This document shows positions 46,801 to 54,880 of a stretch of 64,000 bases of DNA, piece after piece (positions within the stretch are counted from its first letter, which is position 1; each line of letters begins with the position of its first letter). Below the pieces are notes generated by a model. The model made no database searches and was not told the origin of the DNA. It worked only from the letters and a program-made list of their open reading frames with translations. This DNA comes from Pseudomonadota bacterium (GTDB lineage: Bacteria > Pseudomonadota > Alphaproteobacteria > Azospirillales > Azospirillaceae), in assembly GCA_023423695.1 (NCBI GenBank), contig JAFAFA010000008.1, forward strand, positions 1 to 64,000, given 5' to 3'. The translations under genes were made by a program, and so were the position numbers.

Positions 46801-49498
46801 GGGCACGGCCCCACTTCGCCGGATCATGGGCGTAGTCGGCGTAGTAGCCGCCGTCCTCGCCGGTCGCGGCACTGTGCAGGCAGTGGTGCAGGTCGTCGTT
46901 CCACTGGGCGGAGTGCCAGCGCGGGTCGCCCTCGCGGTGGCGGGCCAGGAAGCGGGCCTGGTTGGCGTCGTTCTCCAGCACCAGATGGACGTGGCGCTGG
47001 TTCTGGAAGTGGCTGTGCACGCGCTCCGCCAGCTCCTCCAGCACATGGCGGTCGCTGTCGTCGATGATGGCGTGGACCGCATCCAGCCGCAGGCCGTCGA
47101 GGTGGTATTCCTCCAGCCAGTAGAGCGCGTTGTGGATGAAGAAGTCGCGCACCGCTCCGCTGCGCTCGCCATCGACGTTGATCGCCGCACCCCAGGGAGT
47201 CTTGTGGCGGTCGGTGAAGAAGCTGTCGGCGAAGGCGTGGAGGTAATTCCCCTCCGGACCGAAATGATTGTAGACGACGTCGAGGAAGACCATCAGCCCG
47301 CGGGCATGCGCCTCCTGCACCAGCGTCTTCAGGTCCTCCGGCCGGCCATAGGCGCTGTCGGGGGCGAAGGGCAGCACGCCGTCATAGCCCCAGTTGCGCG
47401 AACCGGGGAAGTCGGCCACCGGCATCAGTTCGATGGCGGTGACGCCCAGCTCGACCAGATCGTCCAGCCGGTCGATGGCGGACAGGAAGGTGCCTTCCTC
47501 CGTGAAGGTGCCGACATGCAGCTCGTACAGCACCGTCTCGTGCCAGGGCCGGCCGGTCCAGGCGGCATCGGTCCAGGCGTGGACCCCGGGATCGATCACC
47601 TCCGACAGGCCATGCACGTCGTCCGGCTGGAAGCGCGACGCCGGATCCGGCACCGCCAGCCCGTCCGGCAGGACGAAGCGGTAGCGGCTGCCGGCTTGCG
47701 CCCGCGCGGTGGTCAGGCTGAACCAGCCGTTGCCCTGATCCTCCATCGCCACCGGCTGCCCGCCATCGTCGAGCGACAGCAGCACCGACGCCGCCGTCGG
47801 CGCCCAGAGGGAGAAGCGGACGGAGCCGTCGGCCTGCACCTCCGCCCCGAAGGGCATGGAATGGCAGCGGCGGCGCTCGTCCACCGGGGCGATGCGGTCG
47901 CGGTCGCGGCTGGCGATCTCCGGCCCGGCATCGGCGCGGATGATGGCGGTGACGCCGGCCAGCGGGATCGCCACCCAGTCCGGTCGGTTGGCAAGCTCGT
48001 AGCCGACCTCGTAAAGCGCCTTTTCCAGCAGGAACAGCTTCAGCAAGGCCGGTGCCGCCTGCGGGTCGCGCGGGAAGCCGGGGCAGTCGCCGATGGCGTT
48101 GCGGTAGCCGTCGAGGAAGGCGGCCGACGCGGCGCCCTCCCACCAGGAGAGCCACGCGGTGCGCGCGTCTCGGGACGGGCCGTCAAGGTCGGCCGGCATC
48201 GTGGCGCGGGCCATGGCGGCGGCGTAGGCGATGGAGCGCAGCATGCCGGCGACGTCGCGCAGGATGCAGTGCTTGGCCCGCCGTTCGGCCAGCGGGCGCA
48301 TCGGCTCGCCTTCGAAGTCGACGATCTGCACGTCGCCGCGCGACACCAGCACCTGCCCCAGGTGATAGTCGCCGTGCAGGCGCATGGCGCTGAGGTCGTC
48401 GGTCGCCGGGATCAGTGCGTCGATCTGCGCCATCATCGCCGCTTCGCTGGCGGCGAGCGCTTTCGCCTGAGGCGCGATGGCGGGATCCAGCTTCGGGGCG
48501 GCGGCGCGCAGCCGCTCCAGCACCCGCTTCGCCAGGTTGCGCACGCCGCCGGCCCATTCCTTCAGCCGCTCCGCCGTCGCCGGCTCCGGTGTGAAGGCAT
48601 CGCCGCCGCCGGGGGTGGCGAGTGCGCGGTGCAGTTCCGCCGTCCGCTGGCCGAGCAGGCGCAGGAAGGCGACGCTGTCGGCATCGCCTTCCTGGGCGGC
48701 ATCGCCGTCGGCGAAGCGGGCGACACGGTCGTTCAGGTATCCGGTGACATGGCCCCAGGCATCCTTGGCCTCCGGCACAAGTTCCTGCATCACGCACAGG
48801 GTGGTGGAGCCGGAACTGTTGGCGCGCTCGACCCAGCCCAGCAGGGCCGGCGTGTTGGGGAACTGCGCGACCTCGGTCAGGAAGCGGCTGACCTCCAGTT
48901 CCGGATGGGTGCCGGGTTCCAGCTTGCGCAGGCCCTTCAGGATGGCGACGTCACCGACGCGGATGGAGGTGTTGGACTGTTCCGCCGTCATCCGGTGCAG
49001 CGGGGCGTCCGCGTCCAGCCTGTCGCCCAGCGCTTCGCAGGCGCGGGTATGGCCGGCGGTGAGGCCGGGGGACAAGGCCGTTTCGCCCACTTCCAGGTCG
49101 CGCTTCAGAATGGCGCCCAGCAGCGCACGAACCACGCCGTCATCGGCATAGCCGTCACGCAGGCGGCCGGCGACCGGCAGATCCTCGGTACCCTTGATCG
49201 CCGCCTGATCCTCACCCGTGCCGCGGTCGAGGATCAGCGGAAGCTGGTAGAGCTGCGGTTCCCGCCCTGGCGGTTCGACGCGCAGCAGGCAGAGCTGCGC
49301 CTGCGATCCCCCGGCCAGGGGGAGCGGCAGGGCATCGACGATGCGGACGGCCGGCCGGCCGGCATCCTTCGCCGCATACCAGCGGCGGGTCAGCAGATGG
49401 TCCGGCAGCAGGGAGTCCTGGAGACGCGACAGGATCTCGCCTTCCAGAGGGCTCGCCAGGACATTCGAGTGGGCATGTGGCTGCGGCGCAGTGGGCAC
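43892..49498 (-). CDS. Three-part fusion: maltokinase - TreZ trehalohydrolase - MalQ 4-alpha-glucanotransferase
   Basis: One uninterrupted 1868-codon frame begins at GTG 49498 behind GGGGAGGAG. Residues about 20-545 are maltokinase (Mak/Pep2 type) with LHGDYHLGQVLV (D377), VDFEGEPMRPLAERR (D394) and CILRDVAGMLRSIAY. Residues about 548-1145 are TreZ with MPFGAEVQADGSVRFSLWAP, GLRLDAVHAI (D806), LVLENDAN (E842) and FIQNHDQIGNRAFGER. Residues about 1150-1868 are GH77 MalQ with the long N-terminal domain, ALRIDHAMALQHVYWIP (D1623), VVGEDLGTV (E1671) and VGSHDLATL. All catalytic residues are retained. The predicted activities are making maltose 1-phosphate, releasing trehalose from TreY products and transferring maltodextrins. 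An EcfG-like promoter lies upstream. Confidence 0.92.
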   Translation of the reverse strand: MPTAPQPHAHSNVLASPLEGEILSRLQDSLLPDHLLTRRWYAAKDAGRPAVRIVDALPLPLAGGSQAQLCLLRVEPPGREPQLYQLPLILDRGTGEDQAAIKGTEDLPVAGRLRDGYADDGVVRALLGAILKRDLEVGETALSPGLTAGHTRACEALGDRLDADAPLHRMTAEQSNTSIRVGDVAILKGLRKLEPGTHPELEVSRFLTEVAQFPNTPALLGWVERANSSGSTTLCVMQELVPEAKDAWGHVTGYLNDRVARFADGDAAQEGDADSVAFLRLLGQRTAELHRALATPGGGDAFTPEPATAERLKEWAGGVRNLAKRVLERLRAAAPKLDPAIAPQAKALAASEAAMMAQIDALIPATDDLSAMRLHGDYHLGQVLVSRGDVQIVDFEGEPMRPLAERRAKHCILRDVAGMLRSIAYAAAMARATMPADLDGPSRDARTAWLSWWEGAASAAFLDGYRNAIGDCPGFPRDPQAAPALLKLFLLEKALYEVGYELANRPDWVAIPLAGVTAIIRADAGPEIASRDRDRIAPVDERRRCHSMPFGAEVQADGSVRFSLWAPTAASVLLSLDDGGQPVAMEDQGNGWFSLTTARAQAGSRYRFVLPDGLAVPDPASRFQPDDVHGLSEVIDPGVHAWTDAAWTGRPWHETVLYELHVGTFTEEGTFLSAIDRLDDLVELGVTAIELMPVADFPGSRNWGYDGVLPFAPDSAYGRPEDLKTLVQEAHARGLMVFLDVVYNHFGPEGNYLHAFADSFFTDRHKTPWGAAINVDGERSGAVRDFFIHNALYWLEEYHLDGLRLDAVHAIIDDSDRHVLEELAERVHSHFQNQRHVHLVLENDANQARFLARHREGDPRWHSAQWNDDLHHCLHSAATGEDGGYYADYAHDPAKWGRALAEGFAFQGDPSAYRDGELRGEPSAHLPPTAFVTFIQNHDQIGNRAFGERISHIAKPEAVRAATILYLLGPGIPMLFMGEEWASAKPFPFFCDFGEELAEAVRKGRAEEFAKFPEFQNPDARARIPDPTAPETAESAKLDWDARGTPKHAEWLDWYRRALALRRAEIVPRLDGVPGGASGHTVVGKTGLTVCWKLGDGSRLHAFANLADTPASGFPEASGRVLWTEGEGLTGDTLGPWSVVLWLEEASALDRLADRMGIERSFDNAAGETVTASEETIRALLSAMGVEAGDEAAALALLDRLDEEEYGRALPPVVVRRAGEAVTAPVTLPHGTRTLRYTLTLESGETQSGVVGFGSLPRCRCITVGDVTYAERRLPLGKLDRAGYHTLRVETEHGVAETRLILAPARCHLPTPMLVGEKLWGLSAQLYTLRSDHDWGIGDFGDLRTLADIAAARGAAVIGLNPLHAMFLDNPEHASPYSPASRLFLNPLYIDITAVPEFLDDADLRRQVASPEFRQALDAARASANVDYTAVSKLKLPVLEKLFAAFQTSAKPERRAAFDAFWTEGGIGLERFATFQALRERFAADAKADWHQWPAEFHDATAPAVERFAREHSDRVAYFVWLQWLADDQLRAAAERASELGMTIGFYRDLAVGADAGGAETWMTPQAVVDAAHVGAPPDLFNPAGQDWGLPPFHPRALRDAGYRPFIDLVRANMRHAGALRIDHAMALQHVYWIPDGNPPGEGAYVGYPMEDLLGILALESQRQRCLVVGEDLGTVPEGFRERMTEAGVLSYRVVFFEWTEDGAFKGPDEYPDLALATVGSHDLATLRGWWEGDDIALKAEKGLYPADDEEEKQLTRRSADRGALVDALRAAEIALPAGFGADSPYDDTLDHAVHAFLARTNAALAVAQLDDLTRERDQVNLPGTTDQYPNWRRKLSMTLEEFADAPEPAAVAAILAAARPSSPPVRN

Positions 49499-49540
49499 GA
49501 GGGCTCCTCCCCTGTTGAGCGCTGAGTGGCACGTCGCTCA

Positions 49541-49564
49541 AACAGCACGGAGGGAGGGAGTTCC
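49541..49564 (-). promoter_or_regulatory. Possible EcfG-type promoter of the trehalose/maltokinase fusion gene
   Basis: Read on the minus strand, GGAAC (49564-49560) is followed after 16 bases by GTT (49543-49541), matching GGAAC-N16-GTT. The leader to the GTG would be about 35-40 bases. General stress control of trehalose synthesis is known in alphaproteobacteria; the site itself is inferred. Confidence 0.45.
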
Positions 49565-49618
49565 CGCACCCGCGAAGCCGCTTCTACGAACGACCGCGCC
49601 CTTCTCCCGAAAGAGTAG

Positions 49619-49927
49619 TCAAACGGTCCGCGGGTGGTGCGGCAGATGGGCAAGGCGACCGATCCGCTCGGCCACTTGCAGAGCCTCGACGACGTCGTCG
49701 AGCCGCCCGTCGCGCATCAGGTTGTGCGCGTGGGTGTTGAGCGCGGCGACGACGGCCCGTTCATCGGACACCCCGCGGGCCGGCTGCCCGTTCGGATCGA
49801 GCACGGTGGCGCCCAGCGCCGCCATGGCCTCCGCGGTCAGGTTCACGGCCTCGGACAGGGCCTCTTCGTCGTCTTCCGCTGCGGTCAGGATCGGTTCCAG
49901 AAGCTCCGCAAGGAGACGGGGGGTCAT
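49619..49927 (-). CDS. Small protein of unknown function
   Basis: A 102-residue frame begins MTPRLLAELLEPILTAAEDD and contains EEALSEAVNLTAEAMAALGA, then DPNGQPARGVSDERAVVAAL and DDVVEALQVAERIGRLAHLP. It looks like a folded, mostly helical, acidic cytosolic protein. GAGGA precedes the ATG by nine bases; an in-frame ATG at 49948 and a longer frame to 50119 are less likely. It is not recognised as a known family. It lies upstream of the trehalose fusion gene in the same direction. Confidence 0.5.
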   Translation of the reverse strand: MTPRLLAELLEPILTAAEDDEEALSEAVNLTAEAMAALGATVLDPNGQPARGVSDERAVVAALNTHAHNLMRDGRLDDVVEALQVAERIGRLAHLPHHPRTV

Positions 49928-50150
49928 GGTGCTAATCCTCGGTGACATTCTCAGGCCGTCCCCTTCGACGTCGATGCTGCACGGTCTTTCGTTACAACAG
50001 CCGGAACGAAGGAAAGGTCCGTCCCGCCGCTCCACCCGCGTCGGCGACGCGCAGGTACATACGGCACATGGGAACCGACGGCAGAGCCGGCAAGCGCAAG
50101 CCGCCGTCAACTGCCCCAATGGGAGAGGGGCAGGACGGCCAAGCGCTCCT

Positions 50151-51845
50151 TCAGGTTGACGACACCGCGAACCAGTTCGCCGATACCTGGGACCGGCTGA
50201 GGCCGTCGAGCGAAAGCGTGAAGGTATTGTTGGCGTAACTCGACAACTGCAATCCCAACTCGGTGGTGGTGAAGCTGGCCTGCACCCCCTGCCCGTCGGC
50301 GCGGTCGTTGAAGCGGGCTATCACGTCGGAGACGCTGAGGGAGGTGTGACGGAAACTCAGCACATCGACGCCCGGCTGAAAATCCGTGACCGTCGTCACC
50401 CCGGTACCGTTCCACGAGATGGAGGAATAGACGTCACTGGGACTGGGGTTCGAGGTCCAGGCATTCGGATCCTGCCACAGCACGTTGGGGGCGGAGCCGA
50501 GATCGATGAGGATGGTGTCGGCACCGGCGCCGCCGGTCAGGCGGTCGTCGCCGGACCAGGCCACCAGCGTGTCATCGCCATCGCCGCCGATCAGCGTGTC
50601 GCTGCCCGACTGAAGAGAGGACCAGACGCGGGCGCTGGTGGTGGCGGCGGCCAGCAGGTAGTCGTTGCCGGCACCGCCTTCCACGATCGCGCCTCCACCT
50701 CTGCCATAGCCTCCGTTCAGCGTGTCGTTGCCGTCGCCGCCCAGGACATGGAGTGGGGTGTTTGTCCTGCCGGCACCGATCCAATCGTTTCCGGCGCTCC
50801 CTGTGACGGTCAGCGTCGGCAAGGTGCCGATGGCGTCGATGACCACCCGGATCCGCTCCACATTGGCCGGCATGGCGTAGCTGAAATAGCCGGTGATGCT
50901 GTCCTCCATCAGGACGACCTCATCGATGCCGGCATCGGCACCTTCCGTCACCAGCACGCCGGAGGAATGGACGACATAGGTGTCGTTGCCGCTTCCGCCA
51001 TTCAGGGTATCGTTCTGCGCGCCATACAGCGTGTCGTTTCCGGTCTCACCGAACAGCACGTCGTCATAGTCGCTGTAGCCGCCCATCATCGTGCCGGCGA
51101 CGACGCCGTACACATCGGTGCCGTCCAGGACATCGTCGCCGGACCCTCCGTTCAGAATCCGAACATGGCCGGGCGCGCTGTCGAAGGCAATCCAATGGTC
51201 GTTGCCGGCAAGGGCGGCCATGTCGTTCGGCATCCGGCCTTCCCGCTTGCCGAAGACGTCGTAATGAACGCGGGCGGTCATCCAGCCGGCATTTACCGCG
51301 TCGCGGACATCCGGATAGGCCTGGAGATACCACGCCTCGTCGAAATCGCCCGATGGGGCAGGAGGGAGCGGCGGGGTCGGCTTCGCGTAGAATGCCACCC
51401 CTTCATAGCGATAGCTCGGCAGGGCCGCCATCACCCCGTCCCGCTCGCTCTCCGACGCGGTGAAGAAATGGTTGCCGGTTGCGGTGTCGAGGAACCGGTG
51501 GACGGGCTGGGAGAACTGATAATCAGGCGTCGCGGAGACAAGGAATGCCTGCGAATCCTCCAGGCGGAAATTGTCCGACATGTTCTGGAGGATGTAGTCC
51601 CGCTCAACGACACTGGCGGTATAGAAATGCTCCCCCGTGTCCAGCCTGATGAAGCGGGCCACCGACACCGGGGTGCTGGCGCCGCCCCCCTGCAGGAAAG
51701 CGACGCCTTCATACGTCATGTCGGCCCTGCCGGCGATGATGCCGTCCCGTTCGGCCGTACTCTCCGTATAGAAATGCTCTCCCGTCCTTCGGTTGAAGAA
51801 ACGGAAGGCCTTGGGGGATATAACGCCCATCTCGATGGCCGCCAT
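50151..51845 (-). CDS. DUF5648 / RTX calcium-binding exoprotein
   Basis: This is a 564-residue protein. Three DUF5648-like repeats lie at about 13-52, 62-103 and 116-153 (FRFFNRRTGEHFYTESTAER, ARFIRLDTGEHFYTASVVER, HRFLDTATGNHFFTASESER). Residues about 168-204 (YLQAYPDVRDAVNAG and HYDVFGKREGR) form a short motif common in bacterial surface proteins. Residues 230-475 carry RTX nonapeptides (GGSGDDVLDG, GGDGNDTLNGG, GGAGNDYLL, GGDGDDTLV), which bind Ca2+ and fold after secretion. There is no N-terminal signal, so C-terminal type I secretion is expected, but no T1SS genes are near. It follows the AlgJ-like gene after 89 bases. Confidence 0.88.
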   Translation of the reverse strand: MAAIEMGVISPKAFRFFNRRTGEHFYTESTAERDGIIAGRADMTYEGVAFLQGGGASTPVSVARFIRLDTGEHFYTASVVERDYILQNMSDNFRLEDSQAFLVSATPDYQFSQPVHRFLDTATGNHFFTASESERDGVMAALPSYRYEGVAFYAKPTPPLPPAPSGDFDEAWYLQAYPDVRDAVNAGWMTARVHYDVFGKREGRMPNDMAALAGNDHWIAFDSAPGHVRILNGGSGDDVLDGTDVYGVVAGTMMGGYSDYDDVLFGETGNDTLYGAQNDTLNGGSGNDTYVVHSSGVLVTEGADAGIDEVVLMEDSITGYFSYAMPANVERIRVVIDAIGTLPTLTVTGSAGNDWIGAGRTNTPLHVLGGDGNDTLNGGYGRGGGAIVEGGAGNDYLLAAATTSARVWSSLQSGSDTLIGGDGDDTLVAWSGDDRLTGGAGADTILIDLGSAPNVLWQDPNAWTSNPSPSDVYSSISWNGTGVTTVTDFQPGVDVLSFRHTSLSVSDVIARFNDRADGQGVQASFTTTELGLQLSSYANNTFTLSLDGLSRSQVSANWFAVSST

Positions 51846-51934
51846 ATGGTTAATTTATCAGAAGAAGGCTAGAGCAATAACCACTCAAAAACAAGGCTCA
51901 TTCACTTCGTGATGCCAGCTGAAGATTGCCTGGA

Positions 51935-53080
51935 TCACTCCGCTGGGATGGGAGCGTTGAAGGAACGCTCGACGAACTGGTAGACGACCACATCCGGCTT
52001 TTGCTCTTCGATGAGCGGCTTGTCGAAGCGCAGTCCCTTGTGCTCGGTGATCACCGCCTTGCTGAAGCTTTCGGCGATGTACGAGTACATGGGGATGGTG
52101 AAGGAGTCGCGGAACCACACGACGGTCGGCGCCGTCGGCAGGTCGGCGCGCAGGATGTTCTGGACGATGCCGTTCGGCATCGAGGTGTCGTTGCTGCGGA
52201 GCCTGGGCGGCCCCAGAAGTTCGTAACGGACTTCCTCTTCCTGATAGACCGCCGCCAGTCCCAGCATGCGGGCGAGGTCAAGGTCGACGCCCTGGCGCAT
52301 GACGCGAACCTGCTTCATGTCGGCCGCGGTCAGCGGCGTGAAATCCGGGCGGACCGTCTTGATCCACTCCGCGATCCTTCGATAGCCGATGGTGAAGGCG
52401 GCATCGGCCGTCCAGTGGGTGTCGGCCTGATGGTAGACCTTCATGTCCTTCTTGGCGGCGACGAGGTCCGCGGTCATGTCCTTGAACACCAGCGGCGAGT
52501 GCCGCTCCGCCAGCCGGCGCACGATCTGGTCCATCCGGCTTTCCGGGTTTACCTGGGTGGCCCAGGCCGGCAGGTCCTCGCGGTAGACGCGCTCCTTGTT
52601 GGGGATGGCGACCATCAGCATGGGGATGCCGCGCTCCGCCAGCCAAGCTTGGCGCCGCTCCATCACGTCGATCCAGCGGTCCAGTTCCTCCGGCGTGAAG
52701 CGGTCGATGCCGCGCGTCTGCTCGAGCGTATGTTCCCCGGTGTAGAACAGCCAGCCGTTCCTGCCGAGCACGACCAGCGGCGAGGTGCTCTGGCCAAAAA
52801 CCTTCACCCGGATCAGGTTGTTGGCGAGCACGAGATCGTTGCGGAAGCCGAAATGATCCTTCAGCCACGCCTCGAAGCGTTGCGGCAGGACGGAAAGCTC
52901 CTCGACGGTGCCGGGCAGGCCGGGCAGTTCGTTCGGCGCCCGCATCTCGGTCGCCGTTACACCCGTTCCCACGGATACAGCCTGGCCGATCATGGGCAGC
53001 AGGAGGAGCACCAGGAACAGTCCGATGCACAGCTTCTGCAAAAACGTGCTGTGCACGATCCCGAGGGTCATCGCTCGCAT
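51935..53080 (-). CDS. AlgJ/AlgX-like SGNH O-acetyltransferase protein
   Basis: This is a 381-residue protein with one N-terminal membrane anchor (LCIGLFLVLLLLPMIGQAVS) and a periplasmic SGNH-like domain. The D-x-H-W catalytic motif is DTHW (D220, H222) in YHQADTHWTADAAF, and the Ser motif is RDSF (S326) in VVWFRDSFTIPMYSY; GRNGWLFYTGEHTLEQTRGI is also typical. These are hallmarks of AlgJ/AlgX proteins, which place acetyl groups on exopolysaccharide such as alginate. The start at 53080 lies 2 bases after the MBOAT stop. Confidence 0.87.
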   Translation of the reverse strand: MRAMTLGIVHSTFLQKLCIGLFLVLLLLPMIGQAVSVGTGVTATEMRAPNELPGLPGTVEELSVLPQRFEAWLKDHFGFRNDLVLANNLIRVKVFGQSTSPLVVLGRNGWLFYTGEHTLEQTRGIDRFTPEELDRWIDVMERRQAWLAERGIPMLMVAIPNKERVYREDLPAWATQVNPESRMDQIVRRLAERHSPLVFKDMTADLVAAKKDMKVYHQADTHWTADAAFTIGYRRIAEWIKTVRPDFTPLTAADMKQVRVMRQGVDLDLARMLGLAAVYQEEEVRYELLGPPRLRSNDTSMPNGIVQNILRADLPTAPTVVWFRDSFTIPMYSYIAESFSKAVITEHKGLRFDKPLIEEQKPDVVVYQFVERSFNAPIPAE

Positions 53081-53082
53081 GG

Positions 53083-54510
53083 TCAGAACCGGAAATAGAT
53101 GAACGGGTTGTAGGTGCCGGCGGCGAGGCTCATGACGGCCAGCGCGAACAGGCCGAACAGGCCGGCCAGGTACAGCGCCTCGCCCGTGCCGACCAGGACG
53201 CGCCCGCCGGTCGCGTTCCGCACCGCGTCCAGCCCGGCCCGCACCAGCCGGCCGAGCACCGGCGTCGCCGCGACCACGCCGATGACCAGCGCGGTGGCGG
53301 TCTCTGGCGTCAGGAACTGGAGGACGTGGGGCGCCAGATGGCTCGGCTGGCCGGTCCCGGCCATGGCCTTCAGGAAGGTCCAGGCGTGCTCCAGCGTGTC
53401 GGCGCGGAAGAACACCCAGCCGATCATCACCACCAGCATGGTGTAGAGGTGGCGGACCGCCGGCACCGACCGGTCGAGCAGCCGCGCGATGCCCAGCCGC
53501 TCGAACACGAGGAAGGCGCCGTGCCACAGACCCCACACCACGAAGGTCCAGTTGGCGCCATGCCAGAGGCCGCACAGGAAGAAGACGATGAGCAGGTTCC
53601 GGTAGGTGATCAACGGGCCGGCGCGGTTGCCGCCCAACGGGATGTAGAGATAGTCACGGAACCACATCGACAGCGAGATGTGCCAGCGGCGCCAGAACTC
53701 GGTGATCGACTGTGAGATGTAGGGATAGTTGAAGTTCAGCGGGAAGTGGAAGCCGATCATCAGCCCCAGCCCGATGGCCATGGTCGAATAGCCGCAGAAG
53801 TCGAAGAAGATCTGCAACGTGTAGCAAGCGATGCCCAGCCAGGCGACCGGCAGGCTCAGCCCAGTCGGGTCGAGCGCGAAGATCTGGTCCGCTGCCACCG
53901 CCACCGTGTTGGCGATCAGCACCTTCTGCGCCAGTCCGATCACGAAGATCTGAATGCCCTCGGCGAACAGCCCGGCACTGACCCTGCGGTTGTGGATCTC
54001 GTCCCGGATGTCGTGGAAGCGGATGATCGGCCCAGCCACGAGTTGAGGGAACATGGTGATGTAGACGGCGACGTAGATCAGGCTGCGCTCCACCGGAACC
54101 TGCCGGCGGTAGACATCGATCAGGTAGGATAGCGCGTGGAAGGTGAAGAACGAGATGCCAAGCGGCAGATGTACCTGCGGCGGGCCGGACATCAGGCCGG
54201 GCGCCACCGTGGCCACCATTTCGTAAAAGAAACCCAGGTATTTGAAATAAACGAGAATGCCCAGATTGACGACCACACCGGCGCCCAGGGCGAGCTTTCG
54301 GCCCCGCCCCTCTCCTCCGGCGATCCACAGTCCGAAGGCGTAGTTGATGAGGATCGACAACAGCATGACGTAGGTGTAGATCACCTCGCCATACGCATAG
54401 AAAATCAAACTGAATAAAAGAAGAGTCGCGTGCTTGAATGGCAATGAATAATAGCAAAAAAGAAATACAGGCAAAAAATAAAATATGAACAAGATAGAGC
54501 TGAAAACCAT
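53083..54510 (-). CDS. AlgI-like MBOAT O-acyltransferase
   Basis: This is a 475-residue protein with about eleven membrane segments. The N-terminus VFSSILFIFYFLPVFLFCYY is the usual AlgI start. Motifs are GISFFTFHALSYLIDVYR, TEFWRRWHISLSMWFRDYLY (H277) and FFLCGLWHGANWTFVVWG (catalytic H317). It moves acetyl groups across the inner membrane to the AlgJ-like partner encoded immediately downstream. The first 130 bases of the gene and the region upstream are clearly AT-richer than the surroundings, a possible sign of transfer or strong translation start. Confidence 0.92.
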   Translation of the reverse strand: MVFSSILFIFYFLPVFLFCYYSLPFKHATLLLFSLIFYAYGEVIYTYVMLLSILINYAFGLWIAGGEGRGRKLALGAGVVVNLGILVYFKYLGFFYEMVATVAPGLMSGPPQVHLPLGISFFTFHALSYLIDVYRRQVPVERSLIYVAVYITMFPQLVAGPIIRFHDIRDEIHNRRVSAGLFAEGIQIFVIGLAQKVLIANTVAVAADQIFALDPTGLSLPVAWLGIACYTLQIFFDFCGYSTMAIGLGLMIGFHFPLNFNYPYISQSITEFWRRWHISLSMWFRDYLYIPLGGNRAGPLITYRNLLIVFFLCGLWHGANWTFVVWGLWHGAFLVFERLGIARLLDRSVPAVRHLYTMLVVMIGWVFFRADTLEHAWTFLKAMAGTGQPSHLAPHVLQFLTPETATALVIGVVAATPVLGRLVRAGLDAVRNATGGRVLVGTGEALYLAGLFGLFALAVMSLAAGTYNPFIYFRF

Positions 54511-54642
54511 AGTTCACCCAAATCCCACATTTTCTGCGCTTATGGCTCCGGCACGTTCAGATTGGAGGCGTTTCGGCCCTGAACGACACAATGCACAGCC
54601 TCAATCGGGCAAGTTTCCTGACCCGTCAGGAAGCCCGCAACT

Positions 54643-54771
54643 TTACCGCGGCGAGCCGCAGAAGCTCGCTGGTGCCGCCAGTGTCCAGACCGCGCTGGTG
54701 GTGAAAAAATGCTTCCCCGTCATACGGTTGAAGAAGCAAAGCGGTCTGAGGGATACGTGGTCTTGCGCCAT
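54643..54771 (-). pseudogene. Relic of a DUF5648 exoprotein gene (N-terminal 42 codons only)
   Basis: Between the start of the AlgI-like gene and dctD, a short minus-strand frame (ATG 54771, stop 54643) reads MAQDHVSLRPLCFFNRMTGK then HFFTTSAVWTL. It aligns with the first 30 residues of the intact DUF5648 protein (MAAIEMGVISPKAFRFFNRR TGEHFYTES). Its next residues diverge and it ends, so only the first repeat motif is left. It is in the same orientation as the intact gene, with the AlgI/AlgJ pair between them. The remaining 54511-54880 sequence has no gene I recognise. Confidence 0.75.
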
Positions 54772-54880
54772 AGCCATAGCCGCGGGAATGTTGATCAACT
54801 GCAGGCAAGTTGGCTCAACATCAGTCCTATAGCAAACCTCTTTTGTTACTCCTTATGGGATATGAAATGTCGTACCGCCT

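Noticed and set aside
46196..49525. 1109-residue plus-strand open frame opposite the maltokinase and TreZ parts
   Set aside because: Antisense shadow of the fusion gene; no family motif and no plausible ribosome site.
50151..51845. RTX gene considered as a truncated toxin (hemolysin)
   Set aside because: It has no toxin or acylation domain; the N-terminal DUF5648 repeats and C-terminal RTX form a complete exoprotein.
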